5,476 bases of DNA from an uncultured bacterium (GTDB lineage: Bacteria > Hydrogenedentota > Hydrogenedentia > Hydrogenedentales > CAITNO01), in assembly GCA_937923585.1 (NCBI GenBank), contig CALDSM010000305.1:1-5476 (forward strand), written 5' to 3'. Each line of letters starts with the position of its first letter. Position 1 is the first letter of the stretch. The notes below the pieces were generated by a model that worked only from the letters and a program-made list of their open reading frames with translations, was not told the DNA's origin and made no database searches. This document shows positions 1 through 5,476 of this stretch, piece by piece. The position numbers and the translations under genes were made by a program.

Positions 1-176
1 GAGGAGGAGAAATTGTTCATTCCGCCCCCTTTGTGGCCGCAGGTGTTCTGGGTGAACAGACAGTTTGTCACGGTTGGCGAGGACAAAGCATTGTACATTC
101 CCCCGCCAAAACTGACCGCCGAATTCTGGGTGAACACACAGTTTGACACTGTCGGCGAGGCGTGGTCATTCTTCAT
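1..176 (-). repeat. 78-bp imperfect tandem repeats coding beta-helix turns
   Basis: On the plus strand the word ttctgggtgaaca occurs at 46-58 and again at 124-136, exactly 78 bases apart. The start of the repeat boundary (at 19, 97 and 175) shows the same spacing. In the minus-strand protein this gives 26-residue units with invariant GGGM, SPTV, NC and FTQN positions, while the residues between them vary. The array continues beyond the left edge. Confidence 0.85.
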
Positions 177-641
177 GCCTCCTCCTCCGTCGGAGTGGCC
201 CCGCGTTATGGTGAAGCCGTCGAGCGCGGCATTGTCCGTGCCGTTGACGCAGCGGCGCGCGTTTGCCCCGTCTATGACGGTTACATTTGCGGGCCAGTTG
301 CGCTCGCCGCGGGCTGTTTCCGACCCGGCAAAGCCGCCGTACAGCGACACTTCCGGCCTCATTACCAAGACTGGGTTCGTTGCCGCCGTGTAAACGCCCG
401 CTTTGGCCCACACCTCGCCGCCTCCGGCGGCATAGGCCGCGTCCACGCCCGCCTGAAGCGTCTTGTAGGCGGTTGTCCAAGACTGTCCATCGGGCGCGAC
501 TGCCGAAGACGTCCCGTCCACGCGGAAGACGCCGGCCGCCCAGGCAGGCGCGGTGAACAGAAGAGCCACCGCAAGCAACGGGTGAAGAAGACGCGTCCGC
601 CTTCGTGGATTGTCCTTAACCCGCGCAGCATTGATGTTCAT
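1..641 (-). CDS. Secreted right-handed beta-helix repeat protein, N-terminal part (runs off the left edge)
   Basis: I translated this frame by hand; it stays open for 213 codons from ATG at 641-639 to the window edge, so the C-terminus is missing. Residues 12-35 look like a Sec signal peptide: an NPRRRTR basic stretch, a hydrophobic core LLHPLLAVALLF and a probable cut after APAWA. Residues 37-148 resemble the conserved N-terminal region of large extracellular beta-helix proteins, with SWTTAYKTLQAGVDAA, VSLYGGFAGSETARGERNW and LDGFTIT. From residue 153 a 26-residue repeat begins, of the form GGGMxN...SPTVxNCxFTQN; two full periods are visible and a third begins. In known families each repeat forms one helix turn. 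The protein is probably exported to the surface or medium; its ligand cannot be told. An AGGAG site sits 6 bases before the ATG. Forward and other reverse frames here are shadows. Confidence 0.88.
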   Translation of the reverse strand, partial: MNINAARVKDNPRRRTRLLHPLLAVALLFTAPAWAAGVFRVDGTSSAVAPDGQSWTTAYKTLQAGVDAAYAAGGGEVWAKAGVYTAATNPVLVMRPEVSLYGGFAGSETARGERNWPANVTVIDGANARRCVNGTDNAALDGFTITRGHSDGGGGMKNDHASPTVSNCVFTQNSAVSFGGGMYNALSSPTVTNCLFTQNTCGHKGGGMNNFSS

Positions 642-647
642 AAAGGA

Positions 648-652
648 CTCCT
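648..652 (-). promoter_or_regulatory. Ribosome binding site of the beta-helix gene
   Basis: On the minus strand AGGAG lies 6 bases before the ATG at 641-639, inside a GAGGAGT context. It fixes the start of a gene whose end is not in the window. Confidence 0.7.
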
Positions 653-786
653 CTTCCGTCCGCCCGAAGGCCATTCCCGAACCGTGTCGGCTACCCACGT
701 ATGCTACAAAGCAATTCTTTGCCTGGAAAGTCCCCATTTTCGTGGCCTTGCACTTCCCCGTAACGGCCCATTTCCGTCCCAGCCTC

Positions 787-815
787 TTGACTGTCCGATA
801 CTGGCAGTGTACAAC
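787..815 (+). promoter_or_regulatory. Candidate sigma70-type promoter for the acyltransferase gene
   Basis: TTGACT (787-792, 5 of 6 consensus) is followed after exactly 17 bases by TACAAC (810-815, 4 of 6). A start site near 822 would leave an untranslated leader of about 120 bases before the ATG at 943. The match is by eye and the native sigma factor preference of this organism is unknown. Confidence 0.4.
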
Positions 816-942
816 CAGAATACGTCATTCGTCAATACACATATTCTTTCTGGCAAGCACGCTCTGAGGGTCTATCGCTTCCATTTGTCTTTGCCGGCCC
901 CGCGTAGTACCATGCGCCCCGGTTTAGGGTGGGACTTCTGGC

Positions 943-2049
943 ATGAATAAACGGCGTTATGACATTGACTGGCTTCGGGTGTTCGCAACCTATCTGCTTT
1001 TTCCTTTTCACGTCGGCAAGGTGTATGACGTGCCGCCGTATTATCCCATCAAGAGCCCGGACTTGACGCCGGCCTTGAACAATTTCACCAGTTTTGTCCA
1101 CCTGTGGCACATGCCGTTGTTCTTTGTACTGGCGGGTTGGTCATTGCACGCGTCCTGGTCGTTGCGGGGGGAACGGGCGGTGCTGCGCGAGCGAGTGAAC
1201 CGCATCTTCATTCCGTTTCTGGCGGGTACGGTCACGCTGTGCGTGGTGGTCGGCTATTACGAGCGGGTGATGATGCCGGGGCAGGACCTGACGTTCTGGC
1301 AGTATCTGCCGAAGTTCTTCACCAGCCTCGACTACTTCACGTGGAGCCAGTTGTGGTTCCTGATATACCTTTTCGTCTTCACGCTGCTGTGGTTGCCGGT
1401 ATTTCGGCGGTTGCTGGCGAAGGAGGGCACGCTTGTTCTGCGGCACTCCTGGCACATCTATCGGCCCATTCCCGTGCTTATCTTGATACAGGGACTTCGC
1501 ATCTGGTGGCCCGGCTACCAGAACCTTTACAACGACTGGGCCAACTTCTTCTATTACAGCGCCATGCTGATGCTTGGTTTTGTCCTTGGCAGCCAGCCCG
1601 CCATTGCCGAGGCCGTGCAGCGCGAATGGCGTCGCGCGGCGATTGTGGGGCCATTGGCAGGAGTGATTGCCATATGGTCCCTGTCGCACGGCCCGGACTC
1701 GGAAATGTTGCGGCACATTCCCTATCATGTGCTCAGTCCGGTAGCGGGCCTCTGCATTATTATCGGTCTGCTTGGTTTCGGACGGGAATACCTGAATCGA
1801 CGAAACCGTTCGTTGGATTATCTGGCAGAGTCGGCGTTGCCCGTGTACATACTGCACCAGGCAGGAATAGTCGTTCCGGGGTGGTACATCGTCCACATGA
1901 ATCTGCCATTGCCGGTGCGGGTGGTGATGCTGCTGGCAGTGTCTGTTGCGGTCACCATGGCCGTGTATCATTTCCTCGTGCGGCCTTTTGGAATTACGCG
2001 GCGTTTGACGGGGATGAAGGCGCTGCGCAGCCAGACCAAGTGCGGTTAG
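943..2049 (+). CDS. Acyltransferase-3 family integral membrane protein
   Basis: A 368-residue polytopic membrane protein of the acyltransferase-3 family (the group that includes OpgC/MdoC and OafA), whose members move acyl groups onto sugars, glucans or other envelope molecules. Family marks are the N-terminal YDIDWLRVFAT with His23 in the FPFHVG segment, the WHMPLFFVLAGWS block at 55-67 and LPVYILHQAG at 299-308 with His305. About ten hydrophobic segments can be picked out: roughly 10-26, 50-70, 88-106, 135-156, 173-190, 200-218, 232-248, 262-280, 296-316 and 325-346. The length is near that of single-domain members, with no added periplasmic SGNH domain. The ATG has only a weak purine-rich site (agggtggga, 926-934). 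The gene stands alone, divergent from the beta-helix gene and convergent with the transporter, so the acceptor cannot be named. Confidence 0.88.
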   Translation: MNKRRYDIDWLRVFATYLLFPFHVGKVYDVPPYYPIKSPDLTPALNNFTSFVHLWHMPLFFVLAGWSLHASWSLRGERAVLRERVNRIFIPFLAGTVTLCVVVGYYERVMMPGQDLTFWQYLPKFFTSLDYFTWSQLWFLIYLFVFTLLWLPVFRRLLAKEGTLVLRHSWHIYRPIPVLILIQGLRIWWPGYQNLYNDWANFFYYSAMLMLGFVLGSQPAIAEAVQREWRRAAIVGPLAGVIAIWSLSHGPDSEMLRHIPYHVLSPVAGLCIIIGLLGFGREYLNRRNRSLDYLAESALPVYILHQAGIVVPGWYIVHMNLPLPVRVVMLLAVSVAVTMAVYHFLVRPFGITRRLTGMKALRSQTKCG

Positions 2050-2060
2050 GATGCGTCTCG

Positions 2061-2100
2061 CACGGACGGACAAGGAGAGACACGGACGAACACAGTGAGA
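2061..2100. repeat. Two tandem copies of an imperfect 20-bp repeat
   Basis: Positions 2061-2080 and 2081-2100 agree at 16 of 20 bases, both starting with cacggacg and ending with gaga. The pair lies just after the acyltransferase stop, in the 92-base gap between two convergent genes. A TTTTTT run follows at 2111-2116, but no stable stem sits directly before it, so I do not call a terminator. Confidence 0.5.
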
Positions 2101-2141
2101 AAGCAGGTAGTTTTTTCATCGGGCCGTGTTCGGTGGTCGGG

Positions 2142-2837
2142 TCAGGAAATCATCCGGGCAATGGTGAATGCGGCGGCGGCGGCGAGACCGCCGACCAACA
2201 TTGTCTGAATGGCGCTGCGGGCGATGGGCACGCCGCTGAAATGGCCCTTGACACAGCCGAACACACCCAGAGCCGCGAGTGTCACCACCACGGACAGCCA
2301 CAGGGCGGTGTGGGCGGCGGGCGTGAACATGTAGGCGCTGAGCGGGATGAATCCGCCCACCACGTAGGCCCCGGCGATAGTGAGCGCACTTTGCCAGGCG
2401 CGTCTGGGGTCGGGCTCTTCGAGTCCCAGTTCAAAGCGCATCATGAAACGGACCCAGTCCCTGGGCCGCTGGCGCAATGACTGCACGACGCTTTCGCTTT
2501 CCTGCGCGGTGAGTCCGTAGGTTTTGAAGATCTCGCGCACCTCGTCGGCCTCGCGTTCGGGAAGCGTCACAATCTCCTCCTCCTCGCGTTTCAGTTCGCT
2601 GAAGTAGTGCTCGGCGTCACCGCGTGCGGCGAGAAAGCCGCCCAAGCCCATGGCGATGGAGCCTGCGGCAATCTCGGCCAGTCCCGCGGTCACGATGACG
2701 TGGGTCTGCGAAATCGCGCCGGTGAGTCCGGCCGCGAGCGCAAAGGGCACGGTCAACCCGTCCGACATGCCAATCACGACATCGCGCACGGTTTCGCCGG
2801 CGGTGAAATGCTTTTCCGTGTGGGGCGTTAGGGGCAT
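2142..2837 (-). CDS. VIT/CCC1-family iron/manganese transporter
   Basis: A 231-residue membrane protein of the vacuolar iron transporter (VIT1/CCC1) family, which moves Fe2+ or Mn2+ out of the cytosol, in known members by proton antiport. The N-terminal TM1 block VRDVVIGMSDGLTVPFALAAGL is diagnostic. It is followed by TM2 (about 46-72), a charged cytosolic metal-binding domain (about 73-145), then TM3-TM5 (about 149-171, 177-194, 209-228). As I recall the Eucalyptus VIT1 structure, its metal ligands are D43, M80, E102, E105, E113, E116, M149 and E153. Here D26, M63, E85, E88, E96, E99, M132 and E136 match all eight at a constant offset of 17. I chose the ATG at 2837-2835 because AAGGAGA lies 6 bases upstream and the family homology starts there; the frame stays open upstream but reads as non-coding. 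Likely role: metal detoxification at the cytoplasmic membrane. Confidence 0.92.
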   Translation of the reverse strand: MPLTPHTEKHFTAGETVRDVVIGMSDGLTVPFALAAGLTGAISQTHVIVTAGLAEIAAGSIAMGLGGFLAARGDAEHYFSELKREEEEIVTLPEREADEVREIFKTYGLTAQESESVVQSLRQRPRDWVRFMMRFELGLEEPDPRRAWQSALTIAGAYVVGGFIPLSAYMFTPAAHTALWLSVVVTLAALGVFGCVKGHFSGVPIARSAIQTMLVGGLAAAAAFTIARMIS

Positions 2838-2843
2838 TCTGGG

Positions 2844-2850
2844 TCTCCTT
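2844..2850 (-). promoter_or_regulatory. Ribosome binding site deciding the VIT transporter start
   Basis: On the minus strand AAGGAGA lies 6 bases before the ATG at 2837-2835. It rules in the 231-residue form over the 307-residue open frame that starts at 3065. Confidence 0.75.
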
Positions 2851-3176
2851 CCGCAGACTGGGCTTTCCGTGCGTGCCGGTGTGCGCAACATAGTACGGAT
2901 TCTGCCGGGGTCGGTGCCAGCCGTGGTGAGCTGAATTCGATTGAGAGATGGGCAGGATGCCGCGTCTACCTTTTGGGCGCTTCCCGTGGAGCGGGTCCCG
3001 GCGCTTTCCCTGTGGTTGTGTGTGTGAAAGAGGGCGTGATAGACTCTTTGGGAGGGCTTTCGCAATGGCGCGGTTTATCTGCGGAACGCCATTGAATAAG
3101 ATTTTGTCCTGAAATTGACGGAGTGGGGAAGGGGTTCTGGGCCGCTTGCTAGAAGAGGCCCGACTATTCCGCCGAC

Positions 3177-3180
3177 GGAG
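3177..3180 (+). promoter_or_regulatory. Ribosome binding site deciding the radical SAM start
   Basis: GGAG (within acggag) lies 7 bases before the ATG at 3188. It supports that start over an in-frame TTG at 3146, which has no comparable site and would add 14 basic residues not expected in the family. Confidence 0.65.
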
Positions 3181-3187
3181 TTTGTTG

Positions 3188-4600
3188 ATGAGACTGACAC
3201 TGGTTCTTCCTCCTTTTGACCTGATCAACGCGTACAGCGCCGGAACCGGCATCAAGCGGGGCAATCTTCCGCCGCTGGGGGTGGGGTATCTGGCCTCGGC
3301 GGCGGTGAAGGCGGGCCATGAGGTGAATTTCGTGGACCCCGCCATCAAGGGGCTGGGCGTGGACGGGACCGCCGCCGAGGTGCTTGAGAGGCGTCCCGAC
3401 GTGGTGGGCATTTCCTGCACGACCAAACTGGCGGGACCCGCCTATGCTTTGGCGGAGGCCGTGAAGAAGGCCGCCCCCGCCGTGAAGGTGATCATGGGGG
3501 GGCCGCATGTGACCTCCTTTTACGGCCAGGTGCTTCGCGAATGCGCGTATCTGGACGTGGTGGTGCCGGGCGAGGGCGAACTGGTGCTGCCGAGACTGCT
3601 GACGGCGCTGGAGCAGGGCACATCCCTTGCGGACGTTCAGGGCATCATCTACACCGACACCGAAGGTGTCATCCGGGCGACAGAAAAGGCGCCGCCGATC
3701 ACAAATCTGGATGCGATGGTTTTTCCGCTGCGCAGCATTTACCAGCAGGACGCCTACATACCACTTCCCAACCAGTACCACCGGCTTCCGGTCACGACCA
3801 TCATCACTGCACGGGGCTGCTCTTACGGTAAGTGCAAGTTCTGCTACCAGGGCGGGGAATACGCGCCTAGTTACCGGCGCCGTTCGCCCGAGAACGTGCT
3901 GGAAGAGGTGAAGGAACTGGTGCGGGATTATGGCATCCGCGAGTTGATCTTCTGGGATGACAACTTTTGCATCAACTACCCGTGGATCAGGCGGTTCTGC
4001 GACCTGCTGGACGAGGCGCGCATCCGCATTACCTGGACCGTTCAGGGGCGGGTGAACTCCGTCTCGCTGGAAATGCTCAAGCGGATGGCGAAGTCCGGAT
4101 GTTACAGCGTTTATTACGGACTTGAGTCGGGCAGCCAGTTCCTGTTGGACTCGATTCAGAAGGGCATTACACTCGAGCAGTCGCGGAATGCGGTTCGCTG
4201 GGCGCGCAAGGCGGGCATGGAGATTCGCGGGTCGGTGATATTCGGCCTGCCCTTCGACACGCCGGAACTGGCCCAGCAGACGCTGCGTTTTGTCTGCGAA
4301 TTGAATGTGGACTGGCTCATCTTCTATCCCTACCACATCAAGGTGGGCACGCCGCTCGCGGCCATCGCGGCGCAGGAGGGTGTGATTCTTCAGGAGGCGG
4401 ACGACATGATGGTTCCGTCTTACGTGCCCAAGGGATACCGGGACGTGGACCATCTCGCGGAAACGGTGAAGTCCGCCTACCGGCGGTATTACCTGCGGCC
4501 CCGCTACATACTGCGCACACTGTGGCGCATGCGCGATCCGCGCCGGTGGATGAACTACTGGTATGCGTTTCTGTACTGGCGCTCATATACGGCGACGTGA
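3188..4600 (+). CDS. B12-binding-domain radical SAM protein
   Basis: A 470-residue two-domain enzyme. Residues 1-140 form a Rossmann-like cobalamin-binding domain: MRLTLVLPPF, a PPLGVGYLAS loop (28-37), VIMGGPHVT (101-109) and VVPGEGE (125-131). There is no DxHxxG motif, as is usual in this class, so B12 would bind base-off without a histidine ligand. A radical SAM domain follows (about 200-400), with cluster cysteines C211, C216 and C219 in the motif GCSYGKCKFC. This is CX4CX2C rather than the usual CX3CX2C. IFWDDNF (254-260), YYGLESGSQ (309-317) and SVIFGLP (349-355) fit conserved core strands. The C-terminal 50 residues are rich in Arg, Tyr and Trp. Relatives include BchE-type cyclases, hopanoid-tailoring and methyltransferase enzymes. 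No neighbour hints at the substrate, so the function stays open. It acts in the cytosol, perhaps at the membrane. Confidence 0.9.
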   Translation: MRLTLVLPPFDLINAYSAGTGIKRGNLPPLGVGYLASAAVKAGHEVNFVDPAIKGLGVDGTAAEVLERRPDVVGISCTTKLAGPAYALAEAVKKAAPAVKVIMGGPHVTSFYGQVLRECAYLDVVVPGEGELVLPRLLTALEQGTSLADVQGIIYTDTEGVIRATEKAPPITNLDAMVFPLRSIYQQDAYIPLPNQYHRLPVTTIITARGCSYGKCKFCYQGGEYAPSYRRRSPENVLEEVKELVRDYGIRELIFWDDNFCINYPWIRRFCDLLDEARIRITWTVQGRVNSVSLEMLKRMAKSGCYSVYYGLESGSQFLLDSIQKGITLEQSRNAVRWARKAGMEIRGSVIFGLPFDTPELAQQTLRFVCELNVDWLIFYPYHIKVGTPLAAIAAQEGVILQEADDMMVPSYVPKGYRDVDHLAETVKSAYRRYYLRPRYILRTLWRMRDPRRWMNYWYAFLYWRSYTAT

Positions 4601-4619
4601 CAGCGGGGCAAGAATTGCG

Positions 4620-4660
4620 GACCGAGAATGGCGAATCCACAAGTCTTGCCGATTTCGGTC
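4620..4660. other. Inverted repeat after the radical SAM gene, possible terminator stem
   Basis: GACCGAGA (4620-4627) pairs with TTTCGGTC (4653-4660) over 8 positions with one G-T pair. Inside it GGC (4630-4632) pairs with GCC (4648-4650). A competing stem is GGCAAGA (4607-4613) with TCTTGCC (4644-4650), 7 perfect pairs. It lies 20 bases after the stop codon in a convergent gap. No T-tract follows on the plus strand, so intrinsic termination is uncertain. Confidence 0.35.
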
Positions 4661-4671
4661 AACAGCCACAT

Positions 4672-4686
4672 TGTCCGTTGCGGACA
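4672..4686. other. Short perfect inverted repeat in the convergent gap
   Basis: TGTCCG (4672-4677) and CGGACA (4681-4686) are perfect inverse copies around a 3-base loop. The stem sits between the radical SAM stop and the hepT stop (4712). It has no T-tract on either side; it may contribute to 3' end structure of either transcript. Confidence 0.4.
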
Positions 4687-4711
4687 CCCACACTTGGGAG
4701 TATGAGACCAA

Positions 4712-5059
4712 TTACTCCGCGTCTTCATTCTTCGCGGCAAGGATTGCCTCAATTTGTGCTTTGAGCGGCGCAATATCGCGACAGGCCACCTGCCACACCT
4801 CATTCCAGTCTATACCGAAATAGACATGGGCAATCAGGTTTCTCATTCGTGCTATTGACTTCCAGGGAACATCCGGGTATCGATCTCGCAACGATTGCGA
4901 CAACTTGGATGTGGCCTCCCCAATGATTTGGATGTGGAACAGGATGTGGCTGCGAAGCGGCGGGTCTTCGTCAAACGCACGGTGTAATTCGGGTGTGTAC
5001 TGCAAAATGACTTCGCATGCGTCCAGGATGTCCAACAGCCTGAGATGATCGCCCCTCAA
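4712..5059 (-). CDS. hepT: HepT-like HEPN RNase toxin (DUF86)
   Basis: A 115-residue mostly helical protein of the HepT/DUF86 family, the toxin of HEPN-MNT systems. The catalytic RX4HXY motif of HEPN ribonucleases is intact: R73, H78 and Y80 in RMRNLIAHVYFGID. The N-terminal LRLLDILDACEVI and the central HIQIIGEATSKLS helix are also typical. Known HepT toxins cut RNA (tRNA 3' ends in one studied case) and are silenced when the MNT partner attaches AMP to the motif tyrosine, here Y80. The start is a TTG at 5059-5057 that overlaps the mntA stop in the string TTGA. AGGAGG lies 10 bases upstream, inside the mntA end, and the protein length from there fits the family. It ends at TAA 4714-4712. The pair is translationally coupled and should be stoichiometrically regulated. 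Confidence 0.92.
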   Translation of the reverse strand: MRGDHLRLLDILDACEVILQYTPELHRAFDEDPPLRSHILFHIQIIGEATSKLSQSLRDRYPDVPWKSIARMRNLIAHVYFGIDWNEVWQVACRDIAPLKAQIEAILAAKNEDAE

Positions 5060-5346
5060 AGCGGAATGGCCTCCTTTGCAACGCGTTCCTGAAAGCGTTC
5101 CCGCATGCCGTTTTCGCTGACAACATCCACCGGAATACCAAGCAACTCCTCAAGATCGACCACAAGCCCGCCGTGGTCAAGGAGCGAACGATCAGGGTCG
5201 AAACGCACCAGCAAGTCCAGGTCGGAATCTTCACGCTGGTCCCCGCGCGCCACAGAGCCAAACACGCGGACATCGCGTGCGCCGTGCCGCGCCGCAATCT
5301 CGAGGATGTCCTTCCGCAGCAATTTGACCGTTTCTTGGCTGATCAT
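5056..5346 (-). CDS. mntA: MntA-like minimal nucleotidyltransferase antitoxin
   Basis: A 96-residue minimal nucleotidyltransferase of the polymerase-beta superfamily. The GSX10DXD motif is complete: G30-S31 in VFGSVARGD, then D42 and D44 in SDLDLLV. A third acidic residue, D74, lies in GIPVDVVSE. In studied HepT/MntA pairs this enzyme transfers AMP from ATP to a tyrosine of the toxin, which blocks its RNase activity. All residues needed for catalysis appear present, so the pair is likely active. The gene is first in the operon and overlaps hepT by 4 bases. The ATG at 5346-5344 gives the usual N-terminal helix before the GS motif; its Shine-Dalgarno site is weak. Nothing else could be confused with this fold at this size next to HepT. 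Confidence 0.92.
   Translation of the reverse strand: MISQETVKLLRKDILEIAARHGARDVRVFGSVARGDQREDSDLDLLVRFDPDRSLLDHGGLVVDLEELLGIPVDVVSENGMRERFQERVAKEAIPL
5070..5075 (-). promoter_or_regulatory. Ribosome binding site inside mntA that decides the TTG start of hepT
   Basis: On the minus strand AGGAGG lies 10 bases before the TTG at 5059-5057, within the last codons of mntA. A near-perfect site helps offset the weak start codon, and its place inside the upstream gene suggests coupling of toxin to antitoxin translation. Confidence 0.7.
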
Positions 5347-5386
5347 TCCGCAGTTCCGTTTATCAAGCCCGTCTTGGAGCTGTTCC

Positions 5387-5429
5387 GACGGTTGTGCCAG
5401 TCCGTCAACATTATCATTCTAGCATGTCG
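5387..5429 (-). promoter_or_regulatory. Candidate promoter/operator upstream of mntA-hepT
   Basis: Two inverted repeats lie 40-85 bases before the mntA start. GACGG (5387-5391) and CCGTC (5402-5406) are perfect 5-base arms 10 bases apart. CAACAT (5406-5411) and ATGTCG (5424-5429) agree at 5 of 6 positions and bracket TAGAAT (5421-5416, minus strand), which is a 5 of 6 match to a -10 box. No good -35 lies at the right distance. Autoregulation would fit a toxin-antitoxin operon, but neither protein has a DNA-binding domain I can see. Confidence 0.3.
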
Positions 5430-5476
5430 GGTCCTTCTCTTTACGATTTGTGTCCTGCGCGAACCCGGTTTGGGTG

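Larger units (their letters stand above)
642..942. other. Divergent intergenic region between beta-helix and acyltransferase genes
   Basis: No gene is supported here; the open frames crossing it have basic, low-complexity translations and no recognisable domain. It must hold the start signals of both flanking genes. On the plus strand there is a good promoter candidate (787-815). On the minus strand a weaker pair, TTTCCA (729-724) and TAGCAT (706-701) with a 17-base spacer, could serve the beta-helix gene, but each box matches only 4 of 6 consensus bases. Confidence 0.6.
2838..3187. other. Divergent intergenic region between transporter and radical SAM genes
   Basis: No gene is supported across these 350 bases. 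The transporter frame runs on to 3065, but that part gives a residue mix without any domain. A small GC-rich inverted repeat is present (CCCG 2983-2986 with CGGG 2992-2995, flanked by GCGC at 2977 and 3001). An AT-richer stretch at 3091-3116 could carry the radical SAM promoter (TAAGAT at 3097-3102 with a poor -35). On the minus strand TACTAT (2895-2890) is a possible -10 for the transporter. None of these is strong. Confidence 0.5.

Noticed and set aside
1..176. The 78-bp tandem repeats as a CRISPR array or noncoding satellite
   Set aside because: The period is a multiple of three, the changes keep the reading frame and the conserved positions are those of a beta-helix protein repeat.
162..950. 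262-codon open frame on the plus strand across the left region
   Set aside because: It is antisense to the beta-helix gene in its first part and its translation shows no domain, signal or membrane segment.
2111..2116. TTTTTT run as an intrinsic terminator of the acyltransferase gene
   Set aside because: No stem lies directly before it; the nearest pairing (GTCTC 2055-2059 with GAGAC 2077-2081) ends 29 bases earlier.
1104..2480. 458-codon open frame on the plus strand
   Set aside because: It overlaps the acyltransferase and the antisense of the transporter, has no domain, and its translation is the usual Gly/Ala/His/Arg-rich shadow of GC-rich coding DNA.
2838..3065. N-terminal extension of the transporter to a 307-residue form
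   Set aside because: The extra 76 residues have no family similarity, and a strong AAGGAGA site sits before the ATG at 2837.
3146..3187. Upstream TTG start for the radical SAM protein
   Set aside because: The ATG at 3188 has a GGAG site and gives the family-typical N-terminus beginning MRLTLVLPP.
3164..4453. 429-codon open frame on the minus strand
   Set aside because: It is antisense to the radical SAM gene, whose motifs are clear; the translation is rich in His, Arg and Gln with no recognisable domain.
1..5476. A single multi-gene pathway or new defence system
   Set aside because: The genes alternate in strand with separate start signals, and only mntA-hepT share an operon; this is a known type.

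Overview
The window looks like a chromosomal stretch from a moderately GC-rich, free-living bacterium. It carries five genes I can support, all of recognisable families, and no RNA genes, insertion sequences or CRISPR array. A secreted repeat-rich beta-helix protein beside a cobalamin-binding radical SAM enzyme and a HepT/MntA toxin-antitoxin pair is a mix typical of uncultured Planctomycetes-like or Hydrogenedentota-like genomes. That placement is inference from gene content only.

Layout. At the left edge (1-641, minus strand) is the N-terminal part of an exported right-handed beta-helix protein. It is open to the window edge, with a signal peptide, a conserved N-terminal domain and the first 26-residue repeats. 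A 301-base divergent intergenic region follows, containing a plausible sigma70-type promoter for the next gene. A multi-pass membrane acyltransferase of the acyltransferase-3 family lies at 943-2049 on the plus strand. It converges on a VIT/CCC1-type iron/manganese transporter (2142-2837, minus), with a 92-base gap holding a 20-base imperfect tandem repeat.

A 350-base divergent gap leads to a B12-binding-domain radical SAM protein (3188-4600, plus) with a CX4CX2C cluster motif. After 111 bases containing inverted repeats comes a minus-strand operon. It reads mntA (5346-5056) and then hepT (5059-4712), joined by a 4-base overlap, with hepT starting at TTG behind a strong Shine-Dalgarno sequence that lies inside mntA.

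How they work together. Only mntA-hepT is a clear functional unit: an AMP-transferring antitoxin and a HEPN RNase toxin. The other genes are single transcription units in alternating orientation (minus, plus, minus, plus, minus-minus), and nothing in the sequence ties them into one pathway. I see no convincing new multi-gene system. The points most worth a second look are the beta-helix gene hidden by the window edge, the exact conservation of metal-site spacing in the VIT protein, and the substrate of the orphan radical SAM enzyme.
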